Origin: Nonomuraea aurantiaca
Lineage (GTDB): Bacteria; Actinomycetota; Actinomycetes; Streptosporangiales; Streptosporangiaceae
NCBI RefSeq assembly: GCF_020215705.1
Contig: NZ_JAIWNB010000005.1
Coordinates: 124,001-188,000 of the forward strand
Length of the DNA stretch: 64,000 nt
Direction of reading: 5' to 3'
Shown: positions 43,698 through 52,582 of the stretch, piece by piece
Numbering within the stretch: the stretch's first letter is position 1
Layout: every line of letters starts with the position of its first letter
Translations under genes and position numbers: made by a program
The notes under the pieces: model-generated
What the model was told of the DNA's origin: nothing
What the model saw: only the letters and a program-made list of their open reading frames with translations
Database searches by the model: none

Positions 43698-44324
43698 TCA
43701 GCGCATCGCATAGTCGGCCAGGGAGGTTTCCAGCAGCCCGAAGACCTGGTGGGCCGACCGGGTCACGGTGGAGGCGATCTGGCGGTTGCTCCGCCCCTCC
43801 CTCGTGAGATCCATGATGTGCTCGAACAGGGTGCGGTGGGCGGCACCGAGCAGGGCGGCCGCCGCGCGGGCCGTGAGGTCGCCGGGAGCGGACGCGGTGT
43901 CGGCGGCAAGGACTTGGGCGAGGGCGTCTTCGCGCTGGTCGTGCAGGTCGCGTAGCCGGGCGGTAAGGGTGGGGCTGTCGCTGATCATCCGCGCGAAGCC
44001 CTGACTGGAGAAACCGATGACGGCGTCGTGCCGCTCCACCCCGGCCAGGAACTCGCGACGCAGGGCGGCCAGCGCTGACTCGCCCGCCGACCGGTCGGCG
44101 ACGGTGCGGGCCAGGCCGGCGGCGAACGTCTCGTGATAGTCGAGGGCGAGGTCCTCCTTGCGGGGGAAGTAGTTGGTGACGGTCATCTTGGCCACCTGGG
44201 CGGCGGCCGCGATCTCGGCGATGGTCACCGTCTCGAAGCCGCGCTCGATGAACAGCCTGGTCGCGGCGCTGGAGATCGCCTGCCGAGTCTGCTGCTTCTT
44301 GAGCTCGCGAAGTCCCGTGGCCAT
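43698..44324 (-). CDS. TetR-family regulator
   Basis: This is a 208-aa repressor with N-terminal HTH FETVTIAEIAAAAQVAKMTVTNYFPRKEDL (residues ~30-58) and a C-terminal ligand domain ending GLLETSLADYAMR. It is divergent from the esterase/mca operon. The two TAGG-N5-CCTA palindromes between them are its probable operators, one over its own promoter and one between the -35 and -10 of the operon. ATG 44324 fits the HTH spacing. Confidence 0.9.
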   Translation of the reverse strand: MATGLRELKKQQTRQAISSAATRLFIERGFETVTIAEIAAAAQVAKMTVTNYFPRKEDLALDYHETFAAGLARTVADRSAGESALAALRREFLAGVERHDAVIGFSSQGFARMISDSPTLTARLRDLHDQREDALAQVLAADTASAPGDLTARAAAALLGAAHRTLFEHIMDLTREGRSNRQIASTVTRSAHQVFGLLETSLADYAMR

Positions 44325-44340
44325 GACACCACATCCTCTC

Positions 44341-44390
44341 ATAGGCCGATCCTAAATCGATGCTTGACACATTTTTAGGTCAGTCCTAAA
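44341..44390. promoter_or_regulatory. Two TetR operators and the esterase-mca promoter
   Basis: The sites are ATAGG-CCGAT-CCTAA (44341-44355) and TTTAGG-TCAGT-CCTAAA (44374-44390). TTGACA (44364-44369) and TAAATT (44387-44392), 17 bp apart, form the promoter of the gene at 44426, with the second palindrome lying between the boxes. A bound TetR dimer there would block transcription. Confidence 0.75.
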
Positions 44391-44425
44391 TTTATGTCTC
44401 ACCCAATAAACACGGGAGAGCATCC

Positions 44426-45295
44426 TTGAACATCCCCGCCGGTCCCGACGAGACCGCAGCGGTCATGGCGCAGCTGCGTGCGCTGGCAGCAGGGACACCG
44501 GAGCCGCCCGCGGACGCCGATCTCACTACGGCGCTCCCCCGCATGGAGGGGGCCGCCGGGCAGTGGGTGAACACCTCTGGACGTTCGGCGGCGGAGGCCG
44601 GCATCACGCTGTACATCCACGGCGGCGGCTTCACGCACACCGCACCTCAGATGGAACGACTCCTGGCCTGCCACCTGTCCAAGGCGACCGGTCGGCCGGT
44701 CTTCGTGGTGGACTACCGGCTCGCCCCTGCCCACCCCTACCCGGCGGCGCTCGACGACGTGACGGCCGTCTACAGAAGGCTGCTCGATCAGGGCGTACCG
44801 GAGTCCCGGATCGTCCTGTTCGGCGAGTCGGCAGGCGGCACCCTCGTCCTGTCGGCGCTCCTGGCACTCAAGGAGAGCGTGGGCCCGATGCCGGCCGCGG
44901 CGATCGCGGTGTCCCCCTTGACCGATCTGACCCTGTCCAGCCCGTCGCTGGACACCAACAGCGAACGAGACATGATCGATCGGGCGGTACTGAAGCGCGT
45001 CATCACCCCATACCTGGCAGGGGCGCGACCGGATCTGGCGCCTCAATCGCCCCTGTACGGCGATCTTCGTGACCTGCCGCCTCTTCTGCTGGCAGCCGGT
45101 TCCGCAGAGGTGCTGCTCGACGATGCCCGGCGCTTCGCGGCAGCCGCATCGGCAGCGGGGACAGAGGCCACCCTCGATGTCTACGAGGGCATGCCCCATG
45201 TCTTCCACCTGGCGATGTTGCCGGGCGTACCCCTTCCCACCACGACCACGTTCCTCCGCCGCCTGGCGGAGTGGACCGAAGAAAGGCAGAGATGA
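44426..45295 (+). CDS. Alpha/beta hydrolase, hormone-sensitive-lipase family esterase
   Basis: This is a 289-aa family IV esterase. The oxyanion motif YIHGGGF is at ~63-69, the nucleophile is in FGESAGG (Ser near 135), the acid/His region is LLAAGSAEVLLDDARRF, and the His is in YEGMPHVFHLA. TTG 44426 is the start: GGAGAG is six bases upstream and no other start gives the domain. It overlaps the mca gene by ATGA. TetR-controlled expression with mca suggests it processes an ester-bearing toxic compound. Confidence 0.88.
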   Translation: MNIPAGPDETAAVMAQLRALAAGTPEPPADADLTTALPRMEGAAGQWVNTSGRSAAEAGITLYIHGGGFTHTAPQMERLLACHLSKATGRPVFVVDYRLAPAHPYPAALDDVTAVYRRLLDQGVPESRIVLFGESAGGTLVLSALLALKESVGPMPAAAIAVSPLTDLTLSSPSLDTNSERDMIDRAVLKRVITPYLAGARPDLAPQSPLYGDLRDLPPLLLAAGSAEVLLDDARRFAAAASAAGTEATLDVYEGMPHVFHLAMLPGVPLPTTTTFLRRLAEWTEERQR

Positions 45296-46182
45296 GCCCG
45301 CGGATCGCCCCAGGAGAGCCCCTTCGCCTGATGAGCGTGCACGCCCACCCTGACGATGAGTCGAGCAAGGGCGCGGCGACACTCGCCAAGTACGCCGCGG
45401 AAGGCGTGGACGTCCTGGTGGTCACCTGTACGGGCGGTGAGCGCGGCGACGTGCTCAACCCCGCGATGGACCGGCCCGGCGTACGGGAGAACCTCGCCGA
45501 GATCCGGCGGGCCGAGATGGCGGCGGCCAGGGAGATCCTGGGCGTCCGGCAGCACTTCCTGGGCTTCGTCGATTCGGGCCTGCCCCCGGAGGGCGTACCA
45601 CTGCCGGACGGCTGCTTCGCGGTCCAGCCGCTGGAGAAGGCGGCCGGGCGGCTGGTGGCGTTGATCCGCGAATTCCGCCCGCACGTGGTCGTGACCTATG
45701 ACGAGACCGGCGGGTACCCGCACCCCGACCACATCAAGACGCACCAGGTGACCACGGCGGCCTTCGACGCGGTCGGCGACGCCGGCCGCGACCCGGGAAC
45801 GGGCGAACCTTGGCAGCCACTCAAGCTCTACTATCTGGGTGTCCTGTCGCGAGCCTGGTTCCAAGCCATGCACGATGCCCTGACAGGGCGCGGGATCGAC
45901 TCGGGGATGGAGGCGGTGCTGGCAGAGCTCCCGGAGGGCGCCCCCGCCCTGGAGATCACTACCCGCATTGCCTGCGCGGAGTACTTCGAGACCAGGGACC
46001 GGGCGTTGCTCGCCCACGCCACGCAGATCGACCCCGCTGCCGGGTTCATGCTCCACGACCGTGACGTCGAGCGGGAGACATGGCCTGTCGAGGACTATCA
46101 CCTCGCTCGGTCCCACGTCGACGGCACCCTTCCCGAAGACGACCTGTTCGCCGGCCTGCGCCCCAGCCGCCGGGGCCGATGA
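45292..46182 (+). CDS. mca: Mycothiol S-conjugate amidase (Mca-like PIG-L deacetylase)
   Basis: This is a 296-aa zinc amidase. It splits mycothiol S-conjugates of electrophiles into a mercapturic acid for export and GlcN-Ins for recycling. Zinc motifs are SVHAHPDDESSKGAAT (HPDDE) and GGYPHPDHIKTH, and VTCTGGERGDVLNP is the Mca-type loop. Start ATG overlaps the esterase stop. MshB is the alternative assignment; the SVHAHPDDESSKGAATLAKY segment favours Mca. It is the strongest sign that the host uses mycothiol. Confidence 0.88.
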   Translation: MSPRIAPGEPLRLMSVHAHPDDESSKGAATLAKYAAEGVDVLVVTCTGGERGDVLNPAMDRPGVRENLAEIRRAEMAAAREILGVRQHFLGFVDSGLPPEGVPLPDGCFAVQPLEKAAGRLVALIREFRPHVVVTYDETGGYPHPDHIKTHQVTTAAFDAVGDAGRDPGTGEPWQPLKLYYLGVLSRAWFQAMHDALTGRGIDSGMEAVLAELPEGAPALEITTRIACAEYFETRDRALLAHATQIDPAAGFMLHDRDVERETWPVEDYHLARSHVDGTLPEDDLFAGLRPSRRGR

Positions 46183-46203
46183 AATCTGGTCTTGGTCACA
46201 ACG

Positions 46204-46243
46204 CCCTCAACTCGGGCGGCCCCGCGGCTGCCCTAATTGAGGG
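46204..46243. terminator. Bidirectional hairpin between convergent mca and lacI genes
   Basis: The outer stem CCCTCAA (46204-46210) / TTGAGGG (46237-46243) encloses a 7-bp GC stem (46214-46220 with 46227-46233). It overlaps the LacI stop codon by a few bases. Confidence 0.6.
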
Positions 46244-47273
46244 TTCGAGAATGCCCTTCCCCCGGCACATCCGTACTCTCCCGAAATGCCAGTCGATGCG
46301 GCGCGCACACCTCGTGTGCCCTGCCCGTCCCGCCGCTCAGCCGCTCGGCCAGCAGGTCCACCGCCGACTGCGCGATCAGCGCCTTGTCGGGCGCCACGGT
46401 CGACAGTGTGGGCGTGGCGAACCGGCCGTCCTGGATGTCGTCGAACCCCATCACCATCACCTCGCCCGGCACCGCGTACCCCCGCTTGAGCAGCGTCCGC
46501 AGGGCGCCCAGCGCGAGCGTGTCGTTGAAGCAGAAGACCGCGTCCGGCGCGCCGGCGTCGAGCAGGCGGCTCATGGCCTCGGCGCCGTCGGCGCGCCCCC
46601 AGCGGGCGACCGGCGCGACCAGTGACGGGTCGGCGGGGACGCCGGCCTCGGCGAGTGCCTGCTGGTAGCCCTTCAGCCGCAGGCGGCCCGTCGCGGCGGC
46701 GGCCGTGCGCTGCACGCCGATGGCGGCGATCCTGCGCCCGCCGCGCTCGGCCAGGTGCAGGGTGGCCGCCCGCGCGGCGGCCACGTTGTCGATGCCGACG
46801 TGATCGTACGGCGAGCGGCCCGTCCCGATGCGCTCCCCGAGCAGCACCATCGGCGTACGCTCGTCGCGCCCGGCCAGGTCCTTGCCCGTGAGCGCGAGCG
46901 GGCTGAACAGCAGCCCGTCGATGAGGTGGTCGCGGATCCCGGAGATCACCACGCGTTCCTTGGCCCGGTCGCCCTGGGTCTGGTCGATGAGCACGGTCCA
47001 GCCGCGCCGGTCGGCCGCCTCGATGACGTTCGTGGCCAGTTCGGCGAAGTAGGGATTGTCCAGGTCGGGCACCGCCAGCGCGACCACGCCGGAGCGGCCC
47101 GCGCGCAGGCTGCGCGCCGACAGGTTCGGCCGGTAGGAGAGCTCGGCTATCGCCGCCTCCACCCGGGCCCGGGTCTCGTCGCTGACATGGGGATAGTCGT
47201 TGACCACGTTGGACACGGTCTTGATCGACACCCCGGCCAGCTCGGCGACGTCCTTCAGCCTCGGCCGCACCAT
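46233..47273 (-). CDS. LacI-family regulator of the arabinan/arabinoxylan locus
   Basis: This is a 346-aa repressor. PRLKDVAELAGVSIKTVSNVVNDYPHVSDETRARV is the HTH (residues ~3-40). The sugar-binding domain follows (VVALAVPDLDNPYFAEL, DGLLFSPLAL, VFCFNDTLALGALR, VMGFDDIQDGRFATP). It is divergent from the ABC importer, and the gap holds three operator-like words at 47313-47372. Its inducer is probably an arabinose- or xylose-containing saccharide. Confidence 0.92.
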   Translation of the reverse strand: MVRPRLKDVAELAGVSIKTVSNVVNDYPHVSDETRARVEAAIAELSYRPNLSARSLRAGRSGVVALAVPDLDNPYFAELATNVIEAADRRGWTVLIDQTQGDRAKERVVISGIRDHLIDGLLFSPLALTGKDLAGRDERTPMVLLGERIGTGRSPYDHVGIDNVAAARAATLHLAERGGRRIAAIGVQRTAAAATGRLRLKGYQQALAEAGVPADPSLVAPVARWGRADGAEAMSRLLDAGAPDAVFCFNDTLALGALRTLLKRGYAVPGEVMVMGFDDIQDGRFATPTLSTVAPDKALIAQSAVDLLAERLSGGTGRAHEVCAPHRLAFRESTDVPGEGHSRTLN

Positions 47274-47312
47274 GTCCCCCTCGCCCCCTTCGCCGTCGGA
47301 ACCCTACCTGGT

Positions 47313-47372
47313 TTACAACGATGTAACGAACTGGCGCCAGGCAATTTACAACGTTGGAACCAACGATGTAGA
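47313..47372. promoter_or_regulatory. Cluster of three LacI-type operator words
   Basis: TTACAACGATGTAA (47313-47326, perfect 5-bp arms), TTACAACGTTGGAA (47346-47359, 6 of 7 symmetric about CG) and CCAACGATGTAG (47360-47371) share the core CAACG(A/T)TG. The spacing between the first two is 33 bp, about three helical turns, so cooperative binding is plausible. The importer start is 35 bp further. Confidence 0.6.
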
Positions 47373-47406
47373 ACGTCCGTAACCTCACGGGCAGGAGTGA
47401 TCTGGT

Positions 47407-48735
47407 ATGTCCCTCGACAACCTCTCCAGGCGGCGCGCACTGGGCCTGGGCCTCGGTGCGCTGGTCATCGGCGCCGCGGGCTGCGGCGGAGGCGGCGGCC
47501 CCAAGCAGGCGCAGGCGCCGGCCACCACGGCGGCGCCCACCGAATACACCGGCGCCTCGGTCTCGCTGAAGTTCTGGAACGGCTTCACCGGCGGCGACGG
47601 CCCGGTCATGAAGAAGCTGGTGGACCAGTTCAACGCCGAGCACCAGAACATCAAGGTGTCGATGAACGTCTACAAGTGGGAGGACTACTACGCGAAGGTC
47701 CCCGCGGCCGTCTCCGCTGGTCAAGGCCCTGACATCGGCATCATGCACGTCGACAGCGTCGCCACCAACGCGGCCCGTCAGGTGGTCCTGCCGCTCGACG
47801 ACGTGGCCAACGCGCTCAGCCTCACCGAGGCGGACTTCTCCCCGCCGGTCTGGAAGGCCGGCGTCTACAAGGGCACGCGTTACTCGATCCCGCTCGACGT
47901 GCACCCGCTCGGCATGTTCTACAACAAGACGGTCATGAAGCAGGCCGGGCTCGACCCGGAGCAGCCGCCCAAGACCGGCGAGGAGTACATGGCGGCGCTG
48001 GAGACGCTGAAGAAGGCGGGCATCCAGGGGCACTGGGCCACGCCGTTCCCGTTCACCGGAAGCATGCAGTTCGGGACGCTGCTCTACCAGAACGGCGGCC
48101 GGCTCTTCGCCGACGACGCCGGCGTCTCGCGCTTCGCCGAGGACCCCGGCGTGCAGGCCCTGACCTGGCTCGTCGAGCTCGTCAACAAGGGCTACAGCCC
48201 CAAGAACGTCGGCCAGGACGCCGACTTCATCGCCCTGCAGAACGGCAAGGCCGCGTTCAACTGGAACGGCATCTGGTCCATCAACACGCTCAAGGAGATC
48301 AAGAACCTGGAGTGGGGCGTCGCGCCGCTCCCGCAGATCGGGACGCAGCCGGCGGCGTGGGCGGGCTCGCACCAGTTCGTGGTGTTCAAGCAGCGGACGC
48401 TCGACCAGAACAAGCTGACCGCGGCCAAGGTGTTCATCAACTGGATCAGCGGCCACTCGCTGGAGTGGGCCAAGGGCGGCCAGGTGCCGGCCCGCAAGTC
48501 GATCCGCGACGGCGCGGAGTTCGCGGCGCTGAAGGAGCAGGCCACGATCGGCACCCAGATCGATTACCTGTACTTCCCGCCGTCGGTGGCGGGCATCGGG
48601 GACGCCTCCGCGGTCGTCGACCAGGCGATCAACGCGGCGATCCTGCTCAAGAAGAGCCCCAAGGACGCGCTCACGGAGGCCGCCGCCAAGGCCGACAAGA
48701 TCCTTGAGGCCAACCGGAAGAAGTACGGCGCCTGA
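47407..48735 (+). CDS. Sugar ABC transporter solute-binding lipoprotein
   Basis: This is a 442-aa binding protein. The N-terminus has a twin-arginine-like start (SRRRALGLGLGALVIGAAGC), so Tat export with lipid modification at the Cys near residue 27 is possible. The mature protein has VSLKFWNGFTGGDGPVMKKLVDQFN and TRYSIPLDVHPLGMFYNKTVM, typical CUT1 binding-protein features. Its stop overlaps the permease start (TGATG). The ligand is probably arabino- or arabinoxylo-oligosaccharide from the neighbouring GH43/GH51 genes. Confidence 0.92.
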   Translation: MSLDNLSRRRALGLGLGALVIGAAGCGGGGGPKQAQAPATTAAPTEYTGASVSLKFWNGFTGGDGPVMKKLVDQFNAEHQNIKVSMNVYKWEDYYAKVPAAVSAGQGPDIGIMHVDSVATNAARQVVLPLDDVANALSLTEADFSPPVWKAGVYKGTRYSIPLDVHPLGMFYNKTVMKQAGLDPEQPPKTGEEYMAALETLKKAGIQGHWATPFPFTGSMQFGTLLYQNGGRLFADDAGVSRFAEDPGVQALTWLVELVNKGYSPKNVGQDADFIALQNGKAAFNWNGIWSINTLKEIKNLEWGVAPLPQIGTQPAAWAGSHQFVVFKQRTLDQNKLTAAKVFINWISGHSLEWAKGGQVPARKSIRDGAEFAALKEQATIGTQIDYLYFPPSVAGIGDASAVVDQAINAAILLKKSPKDALTEAAAKADKILEANRKKYGA

Positions 48736-49646
48736 TGGTCGCGATCTCGGCGGAAGAGACGCTGGAGCGGGAGGTGCGCGTTCCCCGATCGGGCAAGGCG
48801 ACGCCGTACCTGTTCCTGGCGCCGTACCTGATCCTGTTCTCCGTGTTCGTGCTGGCCCCGGCCCTGTTCGGGATCTGGGTGAGCCTGCACGACTGGGACT
48901 ACCTGCTCGAAGGCAAGCCGTTCGTCGGCCTGGACAACTACACGGCGCTGTTCGACGGCCAGTCCCCCGTCTCCGGCGACTTCTGGATGTCGATGCGGGC
49001 GACCGGGATCTTCACCGTGTTCAGCGTGCCGTTCCTGGTCGTGCTGCCCCTCGGGGTGGCGTTGCTGCTCAACCGGCCCTTCCGGGGCAGGACGCTGTTC
49101 CGAGGGCTGTTCTTCGCGCCGTTCGTGCTGGGCGTGGCGGTGGTGTGCCTGATGTGGCGGCTGCTGCTCGACCCGAACCTCGGTCTGGTCGACTGGATAC
49201 TCGGCACGCCGATCCCCTGGACCACCGCGACGCCGTGGGCCTGGATCGCGCTGGTCGGGGTGACGGTCTGGTGGACGCTCGGGTTCAACGCGGTGATCTA
49301 CCTGGCCGGGATGCAGGACATCCCGCGCGAGCTGTACGACGCGGCGAAGGTGGACGGCGCGGGGCGGTGGGGCGAGTTCGTCCACGTCACGCTGCCGGGG
49401 CTGCGGCCCGTCGCGCTGTTCGTGGTGACGACGACGATCCTGGCCTCGGCGAACATGTTCGGGCAGTCGTACCTGCTGACCCAGGGGGCGCCGGGCGGGG
49501 AGACGCGGACCGCGATCATGTACATGCTCCAGCAGGGGCTCAGGGAGTACAAGATGGGCAGCGCCTCGGCCATGAGCTACCTGCTCACGCTGCTGCTGAT
49601 CCTGGTCAGCGTGGCCAACTTCCGGCTGCTCAGGACCCGGCCATGA
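48735..49646 (+). CDS. Sugar ABC transporter permease (MalF type)
   Basis: This is a 303-aa inner-membrane protein with six predicted segments (first: YLFLAPYLILFSVFVLAPALFGIWV). The EAA-like loop DIPRELYDAAKVDGAGRWGEFVHVTLPGLRP contacts the ATPase. It starts one base into the binding-protein stop and ends with an ATGA overlap with the MalG-type gene. No ATPase gene is present. Confidence 0.92.
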   Translation: MVAISAEETLEREVRVPRSGKATPYLFLAPYLILFSVFVLAPALFGIWVSLHDWDYLLEGKPFVGLDNYTALFDGQSPVSGDFWMSMRATGIFTVFSVPFLVVLPLGVALLLNRPFRGRTLFRGLFFAPFVLGVAVVCLMWRLLLDPNLGLVDWILGTPIPWTTATPWAWIALVGVTVWWTLGFNAVIYLAGMQDIPRELYDAAKVDGAGRWGEFVHVTLPGLRPVALFVVTTTILASANMFGQSYLLTQGAPGGETRTAIMYMLQQGLREYKMGSASAMSYLLTLLLILVSVANFRLLRTRP

Positions 49647-50452
49647 AGCGCTACACGGGCCTGCTGGCCCTCGCCGTGCTGTTCGTGGGGCCGCTGGTGT
49701 GGGCCTTGGGCGTGTCGTTCAAGACGCAGACCGAGGCCACCCGGGTGCCGCCCACGCTACTGCCGACCGAGCCGACGACGTCCGCGTACGGGACGGTCTT
49801 CCAGGGCACCACGGACACGCCGGTGCTGCGCTGGTTCGCCAACAGTCTCGTCGCCGCCACAGGGCACATGCTGCTGGCGCTCGTGGTGTCGTCGCTGGCC
49901 GCGTACGCGCTGGCCAGGCTGGAGTTCCCCGGCAAGAAGCCGATGTTCGGGGTGATCGTCGGCACGCTGCTGGTGCCGGGGTTCGTCTTCCTCATCCCGC
50001 AGTTCCTGATCGTCGACCAGCTCGGCTGGCTGGACAGCCTGACGGCGCTCATCGTGCCGGGGGCGGCGGGCGCGTTCGGGGTGTTCTTCCTGCGGCAGTT
50101 CTTCCTCGGGCTGCCGCGTGAGCTGGACGAGGCCGCGCTGATGGAGGGCGCCAACCACTGGCACATCTTCTGGCGGATCACGCTGCCGCTGTCGCGGCCC
50201 GCGCTGGCCACACTGGCCGTGCTGAGCTTCCTGTCCAACTGGAACGACTTCATCTGGCCGATCTACGTGATCTTCAGTCCCGAGTACTTCACGCTGCCGC
50301 CGGGGCTGTCGATCCTGCAGGGCGCGTACACGATCCACTATCCGGTGATCATGGCGGGCGCGGTGCTGGCCGGCATCCCCGTCCTGATCCTCTTCAGTCT
50401 GACCCAGCGGTACGTCATCGAAGGCATCTCTCGTAGTGGCCTGAAGGGCTGA
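49643..50452 (+). CDS. Sugar ABC transporter permease (MalG type)
   Basis: This is a 269-aa partner permease with a short cytoplasmic start (MKRYTG) and six segments. The EAA loop is LPRELDEAALMEGANHWHIFWRITLPLSRP, and the C-terminus QRYVIEGISRSGLKG is typical. Coupled to the upstream gene by ATGA, it lies three bases before the secreted GH43 gene. Confidence 0.92.
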   Translation: MKRYTGLLALAVLFVGPLVWALGVSFKTQTEATRVPPTLLPTEPTTSAYGTVFQGTTDTPVLRWFANSLVAATGHMLLALVVSSLAAYALARLEFPGKKPMFGVIVGTLLVPGFVFLIPQFLIVDQLGWLDSLTALIVPGAAGAFGVFFLRQFFLGLPRELDEAALMEGANHWHIFWRITLPLSRPALATLAVLSFLSNWNDFIWPIYVIFSPEYFTLPPGLSILQGAYTIHYPVIMAGAVLAGIPVLILFSLTQRYVIEGISRSGLKG

Positions 50453-50455
50453 CAC

Positions 50456-52579
50456 ATGCACTTGGCTGTCATCGCCACGCTGATCCTCTCCCTCTTCACC
50501 AATCCGGTGTCCGACTCCTTCTCCGACACCTTCGCCGACCCGTCGGTGATCCGCGGGCAGGACGGCTACTGGTACTCCTACGGCACCTCGGACCCGCTGC
50601 GCGAGGGCGAGAAGGTCCTGCACCGGCTGCCGATCTCCCGCTCCAGCGACCTGGTCCACTGGACCTACGTGGGCGACGCGTTCGGGCCGGACAACCTGCC
50701 GTCGTACGCGGCGCCCGGCAGTCTGTTCTGGGCACCGGACATCCGTTACCTCGACGGCCGGTACGTCATGTACTTCACCGTCACTGACACCGCCGCCACG
50801 CCCGCCAACTGGGACTATTCGATCGGCGCCGCCACGGCGCCCACGCCGACCGGGCCGTGGACGCACATCGACGCCCCGGTCGTCGCCCCGCGTCCCTCGG
50901 GCAGCTCCTACTGGAACACGATCGACCCCGCGCAGTTCACCGACGTGGACGGGCGCAAGTACCTGTACTTCGGCGGGTTCTTCGGCGGCCTGTGGGTGAC
51001 CGAGCTGTCCGCCGACGGGCTGCACGCCACCGGGCAGCCGCGGCAGGTCGCGATCGACAACAAGTTCGAGGGCGCGTACGTGGTGCGCCATGACGGCTAC
51101 TACTACCTGCTCGGCTCCTCGGCGAACTGCTGCGCCGGGCCGACCACCGGCTACTCGGTGCTGGCCGGGCGCTCGACCAGCCCGCGCGGGCCGTTCGTCG
51201 ACCGCGAGGGCGTGCCGCTGCTGGCCTCGCGCGCCGGTGGCACCCCCGTCCTGGACCAGAACGGCAACCGCTTCATCGGCACCGGCCACCACGCCCAGCT
51301 CACCGACCTTTCCGGTCAGGACTGGATGCTCTACCACGCCATCGATCGAAGCGACCCGTTCCTGGACGAGCCGTACGGGATCAACGAGCGGCCCATGCTG
51401 CTGGACCGGCTGGACTGGATCGAGGGCTGGCCGGCCGTGCGTGCGGGGGCCGGGCCCTCCGAGCAGTCACGGGAGAGGCCGGTGACCCGCGGGTTCGTGG
51501 ACGAGCGGTTCGCGGGCGATCTGTCGGGCTGGCGGAACACGGCCGGCTGGACCGTACAGGAGGGACATGTCCGCGGACAGGGCATCCTCATCAGCCGCAA
51601 GTCGCTCGGCGGGGACGTCCGCGTCGAGACCGACCTCAAGACGGACAAGTCCGCCGGGATTCGCATCGGCGGCACGACCGCGGTCGTCTCGCGCGACGGG
51701 CTGACGCTCACCTCGGGCGGCGCGTCCCGTACGGTGGCGCTGCCCGGAGGGGCCGCGACCTGGCACAACCTGGCCGTCACCGTCAAGGGACGGACGATCA
51801 CCGCCGAGGTGACCGAGGCCCGGCTCCGTGACCCGCGAGCGAGCGTCACCGTCACGGGCCGCGCAAACGGCCCGATCGGGCTGATCGCCGACGGGGGCGC
51901 CGACTTCGACAACGTCTCCGCCGCCCCGCTGTTCAAGGCCGTCACCAAGGCGGCGCCGACGCCGCGTACGGGCAGGCTGCTGGCCGCCGACGAGTTCACC
52001 GCGCCGCTCGACCCCCGCTGGACCTGGGTGCGGCAGGACACCGCGGCCAAGATCGAGGAGGGCGTGCTGCGCTGGCCCGTCCAGGGCGCCGACCTGGTTG
52101 GGGCCGACAACAAGGCGTCGGTGCTGCTGCGCGACGCTCCAGAGGGCGACTACGTCGTGGAGACCAAGGTCACGCTCGACCTGGGCGAGGACGCCGTACG
52201 CAACTACCAGCAGGCCGGGCTGGTCGCCTACGCCTCCGACGACGACTTCGCCCGCCTGTCCCAGGTCGCCATCTGGAACACCCGCCAGGTCGAGTACGGC
52301 CGCGAGCTGACCTTCGCCGGCCGCCTGTCCTACGGCGGCAACATCGTCGGCCCGCCCGCCAGGACCACCTGGCTGCGGCTGGCGCACCACGTCGACCCGG
52401 CCAACGGCGAGCACGAGTTCCGCGCCGGATCCAGCCGCGACGGCAAGACCTGGACCTGGGGCGGCGTGTGGACCTTCCCCAAGGACACGGCCGTGCGCGT
52501 CGGCCTGGTCGCCCACGGAGGGGCCCAGCCGGCCGTCAACGCCGACTTCGACTATGTACGCGTCTACCGAGGAGCCTGA
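50456..52579 (+). CDS. Secreted GH43 arabinanase/arabinofuranosidase with two C-terminal beta-sandwiches
   Basis: This is a 707-aa exported enzyme. A short signal peptide (HLAVIATLILSLFTNPV) precedes the GH43 propeller. Triad candidates are Asp in FADPSVIRG (~27), Asp in NTIDPAQFTD (~160) and Glu in FEGAYVVRHDGYYYL (~205). Residues ~345-490 form a first sandwich (FVDERFAGDLSGWRN, DVRVETDLKTD), and ~505-707 a GH43_C2-like sandwich (FTAPLDPRWTWVRQD, NYQQAGLVAY, FDYVRVYRGA). It would release arabinose or xylose oligomers outside the cell for the importer encoded just upstream. Confidence 0.9.
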   Translation: MHLAVIATLILSLFTNPVSDSFSDTFADPSVIRGQDGYWYSYGTSDPLREGEKVLHRLPISRSSDLVHWTYVGDAFGPDNLPSYAAPGSLFWAPDIRYLDGRYVMYFTVTDTAATPANWDYSIGAATAPTPTGPWTHIDAPVVAPRPSGSSYWNTIDPAQFTDVDGRKYLYFGGFFGGLWVTELSADGLHATGQPRQVAIDNKFEGAYVVRHDGYYYLLGSSANCCAGPTTGYSVLAGRSTSPRGPFVDREGVPLLASRAGGTPVLDQNGNRFIGTGHHAQLTDLSGQDWMLYHAIDRSDPFLDEPYGINERPMLLDRLDWIEGWPAVRAGAGPSEQSRERPVTRGFVDERFAGDLSGWRNTAGWTVQEGHVRGQGILISRKSLGGDVRVETDLKTDKSAGIRIGGTTAVVSRDGLTLTSGGASRTVALPGGAATWHNLAVTVKGRTITAEVTEARLRDPRASVTVTGRANGPIGLIADGGADFDNVSAAPLFKAVTKAAPTPRTGRLLAADEFTAPLDPRWTWVRQDTAAKIEEGVLRWPVQGADLVGADNKASVLLRDAPEGDYVVETKVTLDLGEDAVRNYQQAGLVAYASDDDFARLSQVAIWNTRQVEYGRELTFAGRLSYGGNIVGPPARTTWLRLAHHVDPANGEHEFRAGSSRDGKTWTWGGVWTFPKDTAVRVGLVAHGGAQPAVNADFDYVRVYRGA

Positions 52580-52582
52580 CCT

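Noticed and set aside
46207..48456. Very long open frame on the minus strand across the LacI gene and the solute-binding protein gene
   Set aside because: It is an antisense shadow produced by high GC. It has no family features, reads Arg/Gly/Pro/His-rich, and covers two well-supported genes.
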